This document shows positions 46,920-58,705 of a DNA stretch of 64,000 nt, in pieces. Source of the stretch: Calliphora vicina (lineage: Eukaryota; Arthropoda; Insecta; Diptera; Calliphoridae); the NCBI RefSeq assembly GCF_958450345.1, contig NC_088781.1, positions 27,691,857 to 27,755,856 of the forward strand, given 5' to 3'. How positions within the stretch are numbered: the stretch's first letter is position 1; every line of letters begins with the position of its first letter. Both the position numbers and the translations under genes were made by a program. The notes under the pieces were generated by a model. It was given only the letters and a program-made list of their open reading frames with translations, did not search any database and was not told the origin of the DNA.

Positions 46920-47935
46920 CATAGGTTATTGGATAAAAAACTATTTTATTTGTCAACATAGTCTCTATGCACTTTTTACAATGATTCTACAATTTTTTTA
47001 TCCGTCCCAAAAAAGGTATTTTTTGAGATGACTTCATCTTTGTAGTCAAATCTCTTTCCTCCGAGACATTTTTGCCGGGTTGGAAACAAGAAATAGTTAC
47101 TCGGGGATAAATCCAGAGAATAAGACGGAAAATTCAAATTCACCTCAACTTGGCAACCAGAACATTCGGCATCTTTCGACTTTGTCATTCCGTTTGCAAT
47201 TTCTACATTTTTCATTTGCGACTCCACAAAGTATGGATCGTTATAGATAGCTGAGTCGATATAGCCATATCTATCTGTATGTTGAAATCAACTTTCGGTA
47301 GCCCCCAAATAACTAACATAAATAATTCATATATCAAAATATCGGGAATTCTTTCGGCTCGGTGGTATTTAAAATCGAGACAATCGGCCCACAAATGGCT
47401 GAGATATAAGGTAAAAATATAGATTTTTAACCTATTTTCGATCTATAACTGGATTATTAAGTCATATGGATATCCAGTAATAGAAAGACCATTGCAATGG
47501 CGTATATAAGGCCAATTTAAGTCGGACCTACAATCGGTCAAAATTGGGAAAAATATTTTTTGTTAAAATTTTTTGTTTGGAGATAATTAAATTTTTTTAA
47601 ATTCTTTCGCTAATAAATTTAAAAAAAAAATAAAAATTTTTACAAAAAAAATTAAAAATTTTTCCAAAAAATTTTTAACATTTTTATTTAAAGTTCGTGA
47701 AGGGTATATAAGATTCGCCACAGCCGAATATAGCTCTCTTACATGTTACCATTAAAATTAAAAGTGCAGAGTTCCCATAGTATTTATAAAGCTTAGCCTT
47801 GTTTTGAGTTACGGTTTTTTCCGCAAAAAATAATGCTTAACGAGTAGACGAAATGCTGCTTTTTCCAATTGCTCCTTAATTCACGAGGTAGTCTGCTGTA
47901 AATGGCTGTCAAACACAAAGAATATGAAGTTGATA
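46920..47935 (-). pseudogene. irritans-like mariner remnant split by a family A repeat
   Basis: The C-terminal part (46.94-47.16 kb, minus strand) reads SYSLDLSPSNYFLF, CLGGKRFDYKDEVISK and a tail like HRDYVDK. The third catalytic aspartate of DD34D mariners is N here (SPSN instead of APSD). The N-terminal part (47.76-47.93 kb) matches DNA at 6.5-6.64 plus 7.13-7.16 kb in the other irritans-like copy (TTTTTCCGCAAAAAA, AATGCTTAA, GTAGTCTGCTGTAAATGGCT, GTCAAACACAAA). Family A occupies the middle. The core with the first two catalytic residues is gone. Confidence 0.75.
47170..47752 (+). repeat. dispersed repeat family A, 5-prime truncated
   Basis: From TTTGTCATTCCGTTTGCAAT through GATCGTTATAGATAGCTGAG, TTGAAATCAACTTTCGGTAG, ATCGGGAATTCTTTCGGCTC, CATTGCAATGGCGTATATAA and the A/T homopolymer block, to AAGGGTATATAAGATTCGCC, ACAGCCGAAT, ATAGCTCTCTTACATGTTA. 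The first CTTC-hairpin end is missing. The C of the hairpin (ATTCGCC instead of ATTCGGC) weakens the stem in this copy. Confidence 0.85.
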
Positions 47936-47939
47936 CAAG

Positions 47940-49005
47940 AGTCAACTAACAGATGCCTGTTGAAAGGAGCAGTGCTGACCCTTCCTCGTACTTTTAACTT
48001 AGCTTTAATGACAATTGGGCTCACTTAACTCTAAGCAATATTTTTTTATATCTCAAAATTTCCGTTGAAAAATTTTGCGTTTTATATAGCGAGCATATTT
48101 CATTAGTTTTGAATGTTTTTCCAGGAACTCTTTAACATGAATTCTATTTATGGGTCATCCTACGCCATTTAAAATTCAACATTTTCACAATACTTCTGAC
48201 TGGAAAAACAAACAAATGGAGAAAAATTGCTTTGCATTCGGATTCAAATATACAGAAATCTAATATCACCCGCACATGCAGAAAAACACACACATTTCAA
48301 TAAATGTTGAAGAATAAAAATGCAATCGTTAAAATTGAAAAACAATTCAATACTACTTCTCTTATCCATATCTGGATAAGGATTTGTATACATGGATATG
48401 TAACTATGTAAATATGTATGAGTGTGTATCTGTTAAACTCAACAATTTCTATTCAATTGCTTTATTCGCGTTTATATGTTACGAGTACCTACTACGTATA
48501 CTATATTACATCTTTTTTTTTTTGAAGAGATGAGCTCGTATAAAACGTATACATACAGATAAATATGAATGTTTGCATGTAAAAACAAAAAGTGGACAAT
48601 GCTGCTGAGAATGATGGTGATGACAATGACGATAGTTGAATTGTTTTCAGAACAATTTACGCCCATATGTATTAAACGTTCAAAACTACTACTATATGAG
48701 AATTCACTGCAATAAAGAAAATGATTCTGTGTGAATGTTTGCTTTTGAACAATTGAAAAATTTCAATACAGAATGTTATGTGTTCAATAAAAAATATGCA
48801 TGATTTTTATTTTTGTTCTCTATACTGGGTCATTCAAGGCTTAATATTTTTAGAGTTTGAATTTTAGTTATTTGTTATTGAATAGCAAGTTTGAAAATAG
48901 TTTGATAAATGATTTATTGAAGCTATTTATTAAACAATTTGTGGTTCTTTAAACCATTAAGAAATCTTTTGTTTAACTTTTCAATGTTTTTAGTTAGACA
49001 CATTA
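47940..49005. other. noncoding stretch
   Basis: AT-rich, no gene or transposon end recognised. Confidence 0.5.
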
Positions 49006-49213
49006 CACAAGGCAACAAAATTTAAAAAAAAATATAAAGGCTTTTTAAACAACTACACAATTTATATGTATTGTGGTTCCAGTAGTACAAATATGGTCCA
49101 AATTAAAATAAACACAGAAAAATTTAAATTTACATAACTTTTCTTTTATATTATATATTGCGTTTCAATCGTCTGAGTAGTTTCGGGGTTATAATAACAA
49201 ATTGAAGCAAAAA

Positions 49214-49652
49214 GAAGTAAGAAATTATGGTTGGGCTTGACCGACCTGGAGCGGAATTTGTGGAGATACATACATAAATTAAACATTTATGACCGATAAA
49301 GTAAAATTTCGGAAGGAAATTTGTATGGGGACTAGGTGAAATAATGGACCGATTTCAGCCGGTTTTAACAGGCTTGGTCCTTATGCCGAAAAACTAATAT
49401 GTACCAAATTTGATCGAAATATCTTCAAAATTGTACTCTCTACTCTGCGCACAAAGTTTACATGGACAGCAAGCCAGCCGACCCGTCCGTCTGGCTGGTC
49501 GGCTGGCTTGCTGTGACGGACATCGTTAAATCGACTGAGAAAGTGACTCTATGTCGATTGGTATACTTTGGGTGTTAGACTAATATTTTTGGGCTTTACA
49601 AACATCTGCACAAACGCATTGTACCCTCCCCACTATGATGGTGTTGGGTATA
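49214..49652 (-). repeat. dispersed repeat family B inserted in satellite unit
   Basis: Plus strand starts AGAAGTAAGAAATTATGGTT with the hairpin GGTTGGGCTTGACCGACC and ends CCCTCCCCACTATGATGGTG then TTGGGTATAAA. The satellite reads GAAGCAAAA before it and AATATTTTTTAAGTG after it. Other units read GAAGCAAAAAATATATTTTT uninterrupted, so the insertion point is exact to a few bases and no target duplication is evident. The copy contains an extra 18-bp stem hairpin at 49466-49514. Confidence 0.85.
49466..49514. repeat. perfect 18-bp-stem hairpin within family B
   Basis: ACAGCAAGCCAGCCGACC, a 13-nt spacer CGTCCGTCTGGCT, then GGTCGGCTGGCTTGCTGT. The other family B copies have only CTGGCTGGCTGTCCG-type sequence here, so the inverted copy is particular to this one. 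Confidence 0.9.
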
Positions 49653-50960
49653 AAAATATTTTTTAAGTGAAAATAACTTATTTTTTTGTTTAAAAAAATC
49701 TTGAAAAATCGAAGGCGTCAAAAATTGTTCAGATTTATTGCTTTATAGTAAAGCTATATATAATAGGAACAAAAGGAAATATCGACTATAAATAGTGATT
49801 GATTCTTTTCGACTTTATTCACAATTAAGTGAATTAGCTCAATTTTACAAAAATTTAGTTTTTTGTTTGATATGCATAAAATTGAGTAAAAATGTTCTTC
49901 TTTCGATTGTTTGAACTATGAAAACATTTTCCCCATACTATGTACTAGTTTTCATATATAGATTGTGTTTCAATTGGCTTAGTAGTTTCGAAGTTATAAT
50001 TAGAAATTTAAGCAAAAATTATATTTTTTACATGAAAATACCAAATTTTTTTGTTTTAAAAAAATCATGAAAAATCGAAAACGTCAAAAATTTTTCAGAT
50101 TTATTACTTTATCCCAAAGCAACATGTACTGGCAATAAAATAAAATATCGATCCTAAATATCTATTATCTCTTTTCGAATTTATTCACAATTAAGTAAAT
50201 TTGCTCATTTTCACAAAATTTCTGTTTTTTGTTTGATTTACATAAAATTGAGTAGTTAATGTTGTTCTTTTGAATGATTGAATTTTGAACACATTTTCCC
50301 CATGTTATGTACAAATACTCATATATATATTATGTTTCCATCGGCTCAGTAGTTTCGGAGTTATAATAACAAATTGAAGCAAAAGTTATTTGTTTCTATT
50401 AAAAAAATCATGAAAAATCGAAAGCGTTAAAAATTGTTCAGATTTATTACTTTGTGTCAAAGCTATATATAGTGGGAATAAAATGAAATATCGACCATAA
50501 ATATTAATTGATTATTTTAGACTTTATTCACAATTAAGTGAATTCGCTCATTTTCACAAAATTTAAGTTTTTTCGTTTGATATACATCAAATTGAGTAGT
50601 TAGTGTTCTTCTTTCGATTGATTGAATTCCGAGAACATTTTCCCGAAGCTATGTTCAAATTTTCACTTATATATTGTGTTTCAGTCGGCTTTGAAGTTTC
50701 GGAGTTATAATAACAAATTGAAACAATAAATATATTTTTTACATGAAAATAGCTATTTTTTTTTTTTTAATCATGAAAAATCGAAAACGTTAAAAATTGT
50801 TCAGATTTATTGCTTTGTCGCAAAGCTACATATAGTAGGACCAAAATGAGATATGGGTCATAAAAATCTATGCATTACTTTCGAATTTATTCGCAATTAA
50901 GTGAATTCGCTTATTTCCACAATATTTTAGTTTTTTTATTTTGTTTTCTGTTGACCTGTG

Positions 50961-51588
50961 TTATCGAAAATCCTTGCCACTCATTGTGAAGTATATTAAA
51001 ATATAGAATTTTATATATTTAGAGTATTAAGATACTCGAAATATAAAAAAGTGGTTGAGAAAACTGTAGAAGTTTTGAAGTTTTCATGCTTTTTACTATT
51101 TATATAGAGCACAGCTCCACTGTATATATGTACTATAAGTTGATACTCATATATTTAAAATATGATAACGTAAGGCTAAACATATGTTCTAGTCAGTTGC
51201 ATACATTAAAGTTCCCAACTTTTTTAGTTTTATGAATTTAAACAATGGCCAGCTTAAAAACTTGACCCTACCCTGTGGGCAGTGTTTTCATTTGGAAGTT
51301 GCCAATTTAAATTTGGTTTTTATATTTTTTTAACAAATGAATCTACAATCATTTGGCTTGGTATATCACAAATTATACATGCATACATTTTCATTTGAAA
51401 AGTATCATTATACAAAATATTTGCTTTATTTTTAATTTTACATTTATTCATTAAAATAGTAACTAGTATTTGCATAATAATTGAAATGTAGATTTTCATG
51501 CATACATACATTTGTTAATATCTACACAAGTGTGCATATGTATTTGCAAAAACTACAGATATATAGTTTAATATAAATTTATATTTAT
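50961..51588. other. AT-rich noncoding stretch
   Basis: Nothing recognised. Confidence 0.5.
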
Positions 51589-52016
51589 CCAGCAGTTCTA
51601 GGAGATTGTCTCAAACTAGGGATTTTCCTTATAATTTAGGATGACAACTAGTTATATAACTATCTATGTTAACATGTGAATGTACTAAGCAGAAGGTCAA
51701 TTCACTTTTTTGGATTACAATGAGACTGTTTCATAGTTGGTCTATACATTGGATTCACACACCGGTTACTTTACTTGCTACCTGAACTTTTAAAGTGACT
51801 ACACTCTAGATTACCTAGCAACACTTATGTGACAATTGACTTCATGGTAGATTACCTGGGATGTATAAATTAACCAGTTGACTTCTCTTTGTTCTGAAAT
51901 CAGCACATACATGTCAAATGACTCAAAATATATCAATTGCAGTTTGCCAAGTGATTGGACATTATTTACAGCTGCTCTCTTTAAAACATACATTTACTAC
52001 TTGCTTAACTGCTGGG
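51589..52016. mobile_element. CCCAGCAGTT-ended non-autonomous element, copy 2
   Basis: Begins CCAGCAGTTCTA and ends TTAACTGCTGGG, an inverted pair. Shares with copy 1 ACAACTAGTTA, CAGTTGACTTCTCT, ATGTCAAATGACTCAAAATA and CAATTGCAGTTTGCCAAGTG. About 428 bp, noncoding. Confidence 0.75.
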
Positions 52017-52542
52017 TATGTACTACATACATATTTATAAAAACTTATACTAGTAAATAAATCTATCTTTTTGTTATTTATGTTCATATGTATACACATA
52101 TCTATGAAGTAACATTTTTATATTAGTTTCCATTTTCAATATCAATAAAATATTTTAAAAGTAGCAAGCAAATGTAAAAGCATCTCTTCAATTTTTATAA
52201 TAAGTTCAAATATTCCTATATGTAATGTATTCATGTTAAAGGAAAATTATAAGAAAAAAATCTAATAAATTAGAAAAAAAATAATAGGAATTTTTATCAA
52301 TTCTTAACATAGATTTTTAATTAAAAATATTGAAGTAGTATTTCTAAGATACTTCTACAAATTAAAACAGAAGTAAAGTGCAAACTACTTATATAGAAGA
52401 ATGTTGAAAAAGTCAATGATAATACAGGGCAAGACACGATTACGATGGTGTCATTAGTTTCTTCTAGCAACTCTAGTTTCTTTGTACAGAAATTTTGTGC
52501 ACAAATATCGTTGCTATTGAATAAAAAGATTAACTGATATTT
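52017..52542. other. AT-rich noncoding stretch
   Basis: Nothing recognised. Confidence 0.5.
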
Positions 52543-52544
52543 TC

Positions 52545-53420
52545 ATAAGAAATTTGGTTCAGTGTACACACATCGTAATACTACATTACGCAGCAAATGT
52601 ATTGTTGTGTGAGTTTGGTTAACTCTGTTGTAAAGCATCAATAAACTTAGTAACATTTTTTTAACCAAGTCAAGCAGCTCTATACCAGACCTTGCAGTTC
52701 CGACCCACATGTGGGAATTATATTCCATTTTAGGACGAATGAAGCTAGTGTATATACGAAGTAGGTTCGAAGGGGAGAACTTGCCCTACAATGTTTCAAG
52801 AAACCCAAGCACCTAAAAGTTTATATCGAAACATCTGATATATGACGATTCCAAAACGAGTGTCACACTGCGCTCTTGTACCTAAAATCGAAAGGTTATC
52901 TAAAACTCCAAAAATTTCATTACCCATACAAAGTCATGATTGTGATAAAATCTCAAGTCGTTTGTGTGTCATAGGCTACACTGAGTTATAAGTGTCCGGA
53001 GTTATCTCGAGATTGTTGTAAAGTCACGCTTTATTGAGTCATTTATATTCATTGTTGGAAACTTAATCTCAGAAAGACTTGGTATATGATCAAATGAAAA
53101 TGAGTGACAGATATTACTGTAATTCTTGAACGAATAAATTGGAATTGAAGCGAGGGAAGCAGAAATAATAGAGCCCTGGGGGACTCCAAAGTTTTATATG
53201 ATGTTCTCGAAACAAAACCCATCCATTACTAAACGAAGGAAACTAGAAATTAAATGAGAACATTCTAAACCAACGCTGAACGAGATCAATTTCGTTCTCT
53301 GTCAAACGATTTTGAAATATCGAGTGCGACTACCTTACTCTTTCCCATGTGGTGTATTGACTGACGCCACTGTTCAGAAAGAAACGTCATTGAATTACTA
53401 CTGCGAAAGTCATATTGTCA
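52545..53420 (-). pseudogene. LINE (jockey/CR1-like) reverse-transcriptase fragment
   Basis: On the minus strand: FGVPQGSIISASL, the PQG reverse-transcriptase motif (about 53.17-53.19 kb); then NICHSFSFDHIPSL; then FVRPKMEYNSHMWVGTARSG-type sequence with IELLDLV. These lie in the order expected of a LINE ORF2 palm-thumb region and are homologous to the plus-strand fragment at 42.3-43.1 kb. Frameshifts and stops throughout; both ends are missing. It abuts a family A copy on its upstream side. Confidence 0.8.
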
Positions 53421-53429
53421 ATATTTTTA

Positions 53430-53930
53430 TACCCTTCGCCATGAGTGACAAGGTTACATATAAGTTTGTCATTCTGTTTGTAATTTCTACATTTTTCATT
53501 TGCGACCCCACAAAGTATATATATTCTGGATCGTTATAGATAGCGAAATCGATATAGCCATGTCCGTCTGTATGTTGAAATTAACTTTCGTAGTCCCAAA
53601 ATAACTTACATACATGATTGAATATATCGGGAATTCTTCCGGCTCGGTTGCTATTTAAAATCGTCAAAATCTGCCCATATATGACTGAGATTTAAGGAAA
53701 AAACCGGGACAACCCCGATTTTTTCCCTATTTTTGATCTACATCTGGATTACTAAGTCATTAATATAAATAATATGGATATATAATGCTAGATATTTCAA
53801 AGTCCATTGCAACGATGTATATAAGGCTATAGTAAGTTGGACATACAATGGGTCAAAATATATTTTAACTCGAGTTTTTTTCATCAAAAAAATTTTTTTT
53901 TGTCTTAAATTCTTTTTACAAATATTATAA
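53430..53930 (+). repeat. dispersed repeat family A, 3-prime truncated
   Basis: Starts TTTTTATACCCTTCGCCATG then GTGACAAGGTTACATATAAG (the 5-prime hairpin end), continues TTCATTTGCGACCCCACAAA, AGCCATGTCCGTCTGTATGT, ATATCGGGAATTCTTCCGGC, AAGTCATTAATATAAATAAT. Lost after the homopolymer zone, before the 3-prime hairpin. Confidence 0.85.
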
Positions 53931-55781
53931 TGAAACATATAAAACAAATATTAAACCTGATTTTACATTTACATGATTTTACATTTACATGTGTTAAAAA
54001 TTATATTATTCGGTATAATATTACAAATGGAAACAAATATTTTTCATAATTAAGCCAAGGCTATTAGTATTTGACCTATTTATTCGCAACAATTTTTTTT
54101 AAAGTTTTTTCTTCATCGTAACGTCTTTTCCTTAAAACCAACATAGCCTAATTCCACATACATACATATATGATTCCATTTGTCTTTGCATACATTCCCA
54201 ATATTTGCCTGAAAAGTAATGATACTCTATACATATGTATGTATATAAAACTACAAAATTTACATTGCTTAAGCCTCTTGTCTCTATACTACTGTTGCGA
54301 TTAATTCCCCAGTTCAATTTTCCATTAGCATTTGAAATATCAACAGCTGAGACCAAAAGAAAAATAATATTTGCTGCCAAAATATTGTCGTATGTATGAG
54401 TGGGAATCTTTTTTGCCATTCTTTCCTTCATTTTATTTGCATATTCAAATACTGTTTGTTTTCATCCTTTTTTACCCTTGCAATACAATTCAATTCCTTA
54501 TATTTTTTCAGCTGCACTGCAATCATTTACCTATAAAGTCTTATTTTTCTTTTTTTTTTCTTTCATTCCAAGTAAACTTTTTAAAATGAAAAAGTAGACA
54601 GTAGTGTAAGCAAAAAAAGTGAAAGAAAATATCTGTATGCATGGCTGAGAAAAAAACTATAAAACAGCATTGAAGTTTACTACAAGAAGATTAATGTTTT
54701 ACTGCCAGCACACCTTTTTGACACTTTCTTATGATTTATAGGTATTTGGTTTGTTATAAAAAAACTTAAACATTTATTTTTCATTATAAATAACAAATAC
54801 ATAACTCTTGCATATTGTACATATTCTTAAGGAGTACAGTGGTTTTAAAAGGACATATTTTGGAAAATAAATGGTAATATCTTAATTTATTATATATTTT
54901 TGGTGAATTTGAGAGGAAGTGGGAAAATTTGTAACTGATGGGTTGATAAACAAAGCTCTCCAATTGTCAATTATAATTTTTCTATAAAAAAATTGTAGGA
55001 AGTAAGCAGATGGAACTCATGTTCCCTTTAAAATTGAGCATATAATAAAATATACATAGAAGCTTTACTAAGATATAAAAAACCTAAGTCTTGCAAAAAC
55101 AAAATATATGTAAATCAATGTATTTTGATGTTGTTGCGCCTCTAGTTCTAAACTATGATTCCGGGCATAGAATAAATACAAAGAAGGAAAGAGAAATGAC
55201 AATAAAAAATATTAAAAAACTTACTCCCGTTTTACACATATGGGTGATACAAAAACAAAATAGTTGCCACAACATTCTTATGGATTAGGTTTTTGATAAT
55301 AGACTTGGGTTTTTGGCTCTCAGTTACCTATCTAGTTGTCATATATGGTTCAAGGCTTAGTTCTATGAAAATCATTTAAAATATTTGACTGAACCCAGCA
55401 GAGAATCCAAATTAACTAACTTAATTTTAAAGGTCTAATTTTAAAATGAATTATTTTTAAACCACTGTGCGGTGTCAAATACAAACTGTAGTAGTGAAGT
55501 GTCTGTTTAACAGCATAAAGAAGAAAAAACATCTGCAGTAGTTGAGCACAATATTTGAGTAACACTTTAATAATGAAGAGAGTAGTTTATAAAACGTTTA
55601 ATATTTTGCCTGACATGTGTTGCATATTACTAGGCGCATATTAAAATTTTGTCATAAGCAGGGATGTAAAATTTGATATGACCGTACTCCCTCAAATCAT
55701 TTGAAATTTTCAAGTTATTTTCAGTATTCGATATAAGCATTTCCGTTTATGTCGTATGAATTTAATTTTCTTAGTTTTTTT
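53931..55781. other. AT-rich noncoding stretch
   Basis: Short frames (for example 54132-54431 on the minus strand and 54371-54597 on the plus strand) are low-complexity or motif-free. No repeat identified. Confidence 0.5.
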
Positions 55782-56662
55782 ACAAGGGTATATACATATA
55801 TAAGTTTGTCATTCCATTTGTAATTTCTACATTTTTTATTTGCGACCCCAAAAAGTATATATATTCTGGATCGTTATAGATAGCGATGTAGATATAGCCA
55901 TATCCATCTGTCCATCTGTATGTTGAAATCAACTTTCTGTAGCCCACAAATAACTTACAAACATGATTCATATATCAATATATCGGGAATTCTTCCGGCT
56001 TGGTTTCTATTTAAAATCAATAAAATCGGCCCACAAATGGCTGAGACATAAGGAAAGAACCGGGACAACCTAGATTTTTGATCTATATCTGGATTACTAA
56101 AGATTTTGTAATTATTTGACGAAAAAAACGTATCCACTAAATAAAATATATTTGAATTATTTTATTTATTTGAAAAACTTATTTTAGGATGATTCAAAAC
56201 AAACAATTTAGTTTTATTTGATGCTGTTTGATCTTACAAAACACTTGTAAGAGTAAAAACGTCAAACAAATTTGTGCTAAAAAAAGTGGTTACGCTTTTT
56301 TGAGCAAATATTTGTCATGTGTGACCCTAACTTAAGTCATTAATATAGACAATATGGATGACAGATATTTTAAAGTCCATTACAGCGATGTATATAAGGT
56401 TAGTTGGACCTTCAATGGGTCAAAATCGGAAAAAATATTTTTTAACCCGAATTTTTTTTTCTTCAAACAATTTTTTTTGTCATAAATTATTTTTCCAAAA
56501 AAAAGATTTAAAAAAAAAACTTTTTTAAAAAAATTTAAAAAAAAAGAAAATTTTAAATTAATTTTGTTTAAATAAATATATTTAAAAAAAAAATATTTTT
56601 AAGTCTAATTTGGTAAAGGGTATATAAGATTCGGTACGAACATAGCTCTCTTACATGTTTTT
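55782..56662 (+). repeat. dispersed repeat family A with an internal insertion
   Basis: From AAGGGTATATACATATATAA and TTTGTCATTCCATTTGTAAT through GGATTACTAA, interrupted by 232 bp, then resuming AAGTCATTAATATAGACAAT and ending AAGGGTATATAAGATTCGGT with ATAGCTCTCTTACATGTTT. The terminal hairpin is partly deleted in this copy (ATTCGGTACGAACATAGC). Confidence 0.85.
56101..56332. mobile_element. 232-bp insertion in family A with TAA duplication
   Basis: Other family A copies read GGATTACTAAGTCATTAATA uninterrupted. Here 232 bp lie between TAA (56098-56100) and a second TAA (56333-56335). Ends (AGATTTTGTAATTATTTGAC and GTGTGACCCTAACT) show little inverted similarity. The boundaries are firm; the class is unknown. 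Confidence 0.7.
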
Positions 56663-56761
56663 TTTTTTATTTTCGCCACTCATTGCAAAGAAGCAACACC
56701 CAAGAATAGAAGTTTGTAACAACTTTAATACCGTTTAATTGGAGATTTCAAAGTTGGAGTT

Positions 56762-57690
56762 TTTTCCATCGAAAATTTTGTGTACAACAGAATTTTCTAT
56801 AGACAATTTTATGTATAAAAGAAGTTTCTATAGAAAAGTTTATGTACAACAGAATTTTCTAAAGAAAATTTTGTGTATAACAGAATTTTCTAAAGAAAAT
56901 TTTGTGTATAACAGAATTTTCTAAAGAAAATTTTGTGTATAACAGAATTTTCTAAAGAAAATTTTGTGTATAACAGAATTTTCTAAAGAAAATTTTGTGT
57001 ATAACAGAATTTTCTAAAGAAAATTTTGTGTATAACTGAATTTTCTAAAGAAAATTTTGTGTATAACTGAATTTTCTAAAGAAAATTTTGTGTATAACAG
57101 AATTTTCTAAAGAAAATTTTGTGTATAACAGAATTTTCTAAAGAAAATTTTGTGTATAACAGAATTTTCTATAGAAAATATTATGTATAACAGAATTTTC
57201 TAAAGAAAATTTTGTGTATAACAGAATTTTCTAAAGAAAATTTTGTGTATAACAGAATTTTCTAAAGAAAATTTTGTGTATAACAGAATTTTCTAAAGAA
57301 AATTTTGTGTATAACAGAATTTTCTAAAGAAAATTTTGTGTATAACAGAATTTTCTAAAGAAAATTTTGTGTATAACAGAATTTTCTAAAGAAAATTTTG
57401 TGTATAACAGAATTTTCTAAAGAAAATTTTGTGTATAACAGAAATTATAGAAAATATTGTGTATAACAGAACTTTTTATACAAAATTTTGTGTATAAAAG
57501 AATTTTCTATACAAAATTTTGTGTAAAATAGAATTTCCTGTAGATGATTTTGTGTATAACAGAATTTTCTAAAGATAATTTTGTGTAGAATAGAATTTTC
57601 TAAAGATAATTTTGTGTATAACAGTATTTGCTATAGACGATTTTGTGTAACAGTATATTCTATAGAAAATTTTGTGTATAATAGTCTTTT
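56762..57690 (+). repeat. 31-bp minisatellite, about 29 copies
   Basis: Unit reads GTATAACAGAATTTTCTAAA then GAAAATTTTGT, 31 bp. From about 56870 to 57435 roughly eighteen units are almost identical; outer units are diverged, as expected if the array is homogenised at its centre. Each unit contains AATTTTC, TAAA, GAAAATT, a small palindrome. Because 31 is not a multiple of three, translated frames across it are coincidental. Confidence 0.95.
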
Positions 57691-58705
57691 TCTATTGAAA
57701 AGTTCTATTGAAAAGTTTTATTTAATTTGCTTTCGATTCAGTTTGTTTTTTTTTTTCTATTTCAAACAATATTTTTCAACATATTATCTTTCTTTCATCA
57801 AATTGTTATTAATACCAGAAACTCAATACAAATAAAATCCTCAATTTAGATTTTTTTTGTTAAAAAAAAAAAACTAAAAAACATTTTATATAATTTTCTA
57901 CCAAATAAATACCAGATGTAAACATTTATTTTTTTATCAACTTTAACTTTAGTTCTGCAAATAAATATCAAATAAATATTTATTGTACAAACTTACTAGT
58001 AGATTTCAAAATCTATTTGATTGCAGCACAACACAAAACATTCAACTTTAAGTAAAGCCATCATCCATACTGCATATAAATATTTGGTTTAAGTAAAATA
58101 TTGAAAACTATATATTTGTAAATAAATATTTTCTTTTTCCTTTTGCTTCAAAAAATGTAACAATTTTTTATGTTCTTGTATTTATCTAACTGCAAATAAA
58201 TTGATATAGAAAAATGTTGCAACTTATTTGAGCATATATTTTTTTTTTTAGTTTTTTTTTTTAAAAAAAATATGTTATGCTGCAAAAGCATACAGTATGG
58301 CAAGAGTAGACTTTTGCATGAGATCATGAACTTTAAACTAAATAACCTCAACGTACATTTAACTTGCTTCTAGTAAATGTAGAATGTATACGTAAGAATC
58401 TATGTATAGTTATGTAGTAGCATATATAATATTTATTTAGAAAAATAAAAATTAGGGAAAATAGTTTTATTTTTTTTGTGTAATAAATCCACTTGAAAAT
58501 TGCTTACAACTACCATAATAGAGCAAACTGAATTGAGGAGTAGCGAAAAATGTAGAAAACCTTAAAATGCAGACTCATACATTAATCTAGAGTTGGCTTA
58601 ACTGAACTGTATAAGTAAACTGAAAACATTTTAGTAAATTTGTGTTGTTACAGTTTGTACGAGTAGCTAAGTTTGGTAACATCTACTACTGTTCTATTCG
58701 AAAAA
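57691..58705. other. AT-rich noncoding stretch
   Basis: Homopolymer-rich DNA; nothing recognised. Confidence 0.5.

Larger units (their letters stand above)
49006..50960 (+). mobile_element. 366-bp satellite element, copy 2, with inverted ends and TTA duplication
   Basis: Begins CACAAGGCAACAAAATTTAA and ends with a segment whose reverse is CACAGGTCAACAGAAAACAA, then AAT. TTA flanks both sides (49003-49005, 50961-50963). The same leader as copy 1 follows (AAGGCTTTTTAAACAACTAC, GTTCCAGTAGTACAAATATG, GTCCAAA), then about four units of roughly 343-375 bp carrying AATCATGAAAAATCGAAAAC, TTCACAATTAAGTGAATTCG and CGGCTCAGTAGTTTCGGAGT. Family B interrupts the first unit. No protein is encoded. This looks like a non-autonomous DNA transposon carrying a satellite array. 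Confidence 0.8.

Noticed and set aside
52760..52800. tRNA-like GGTTCGAA motif
   Set aside because: No cloverleaf could be built and it falls inside the LINE fragment.
56739..56924. frame with repeating FSKENFVYNRI-like peptide
   Set aside because: Accident of the 31-bp minisatellite, which changes frame every unit.
56762..57690. CRISPR-like array
   Set aside because: Units are contiguous with no unique spacers; eukaryotic minisatellite.
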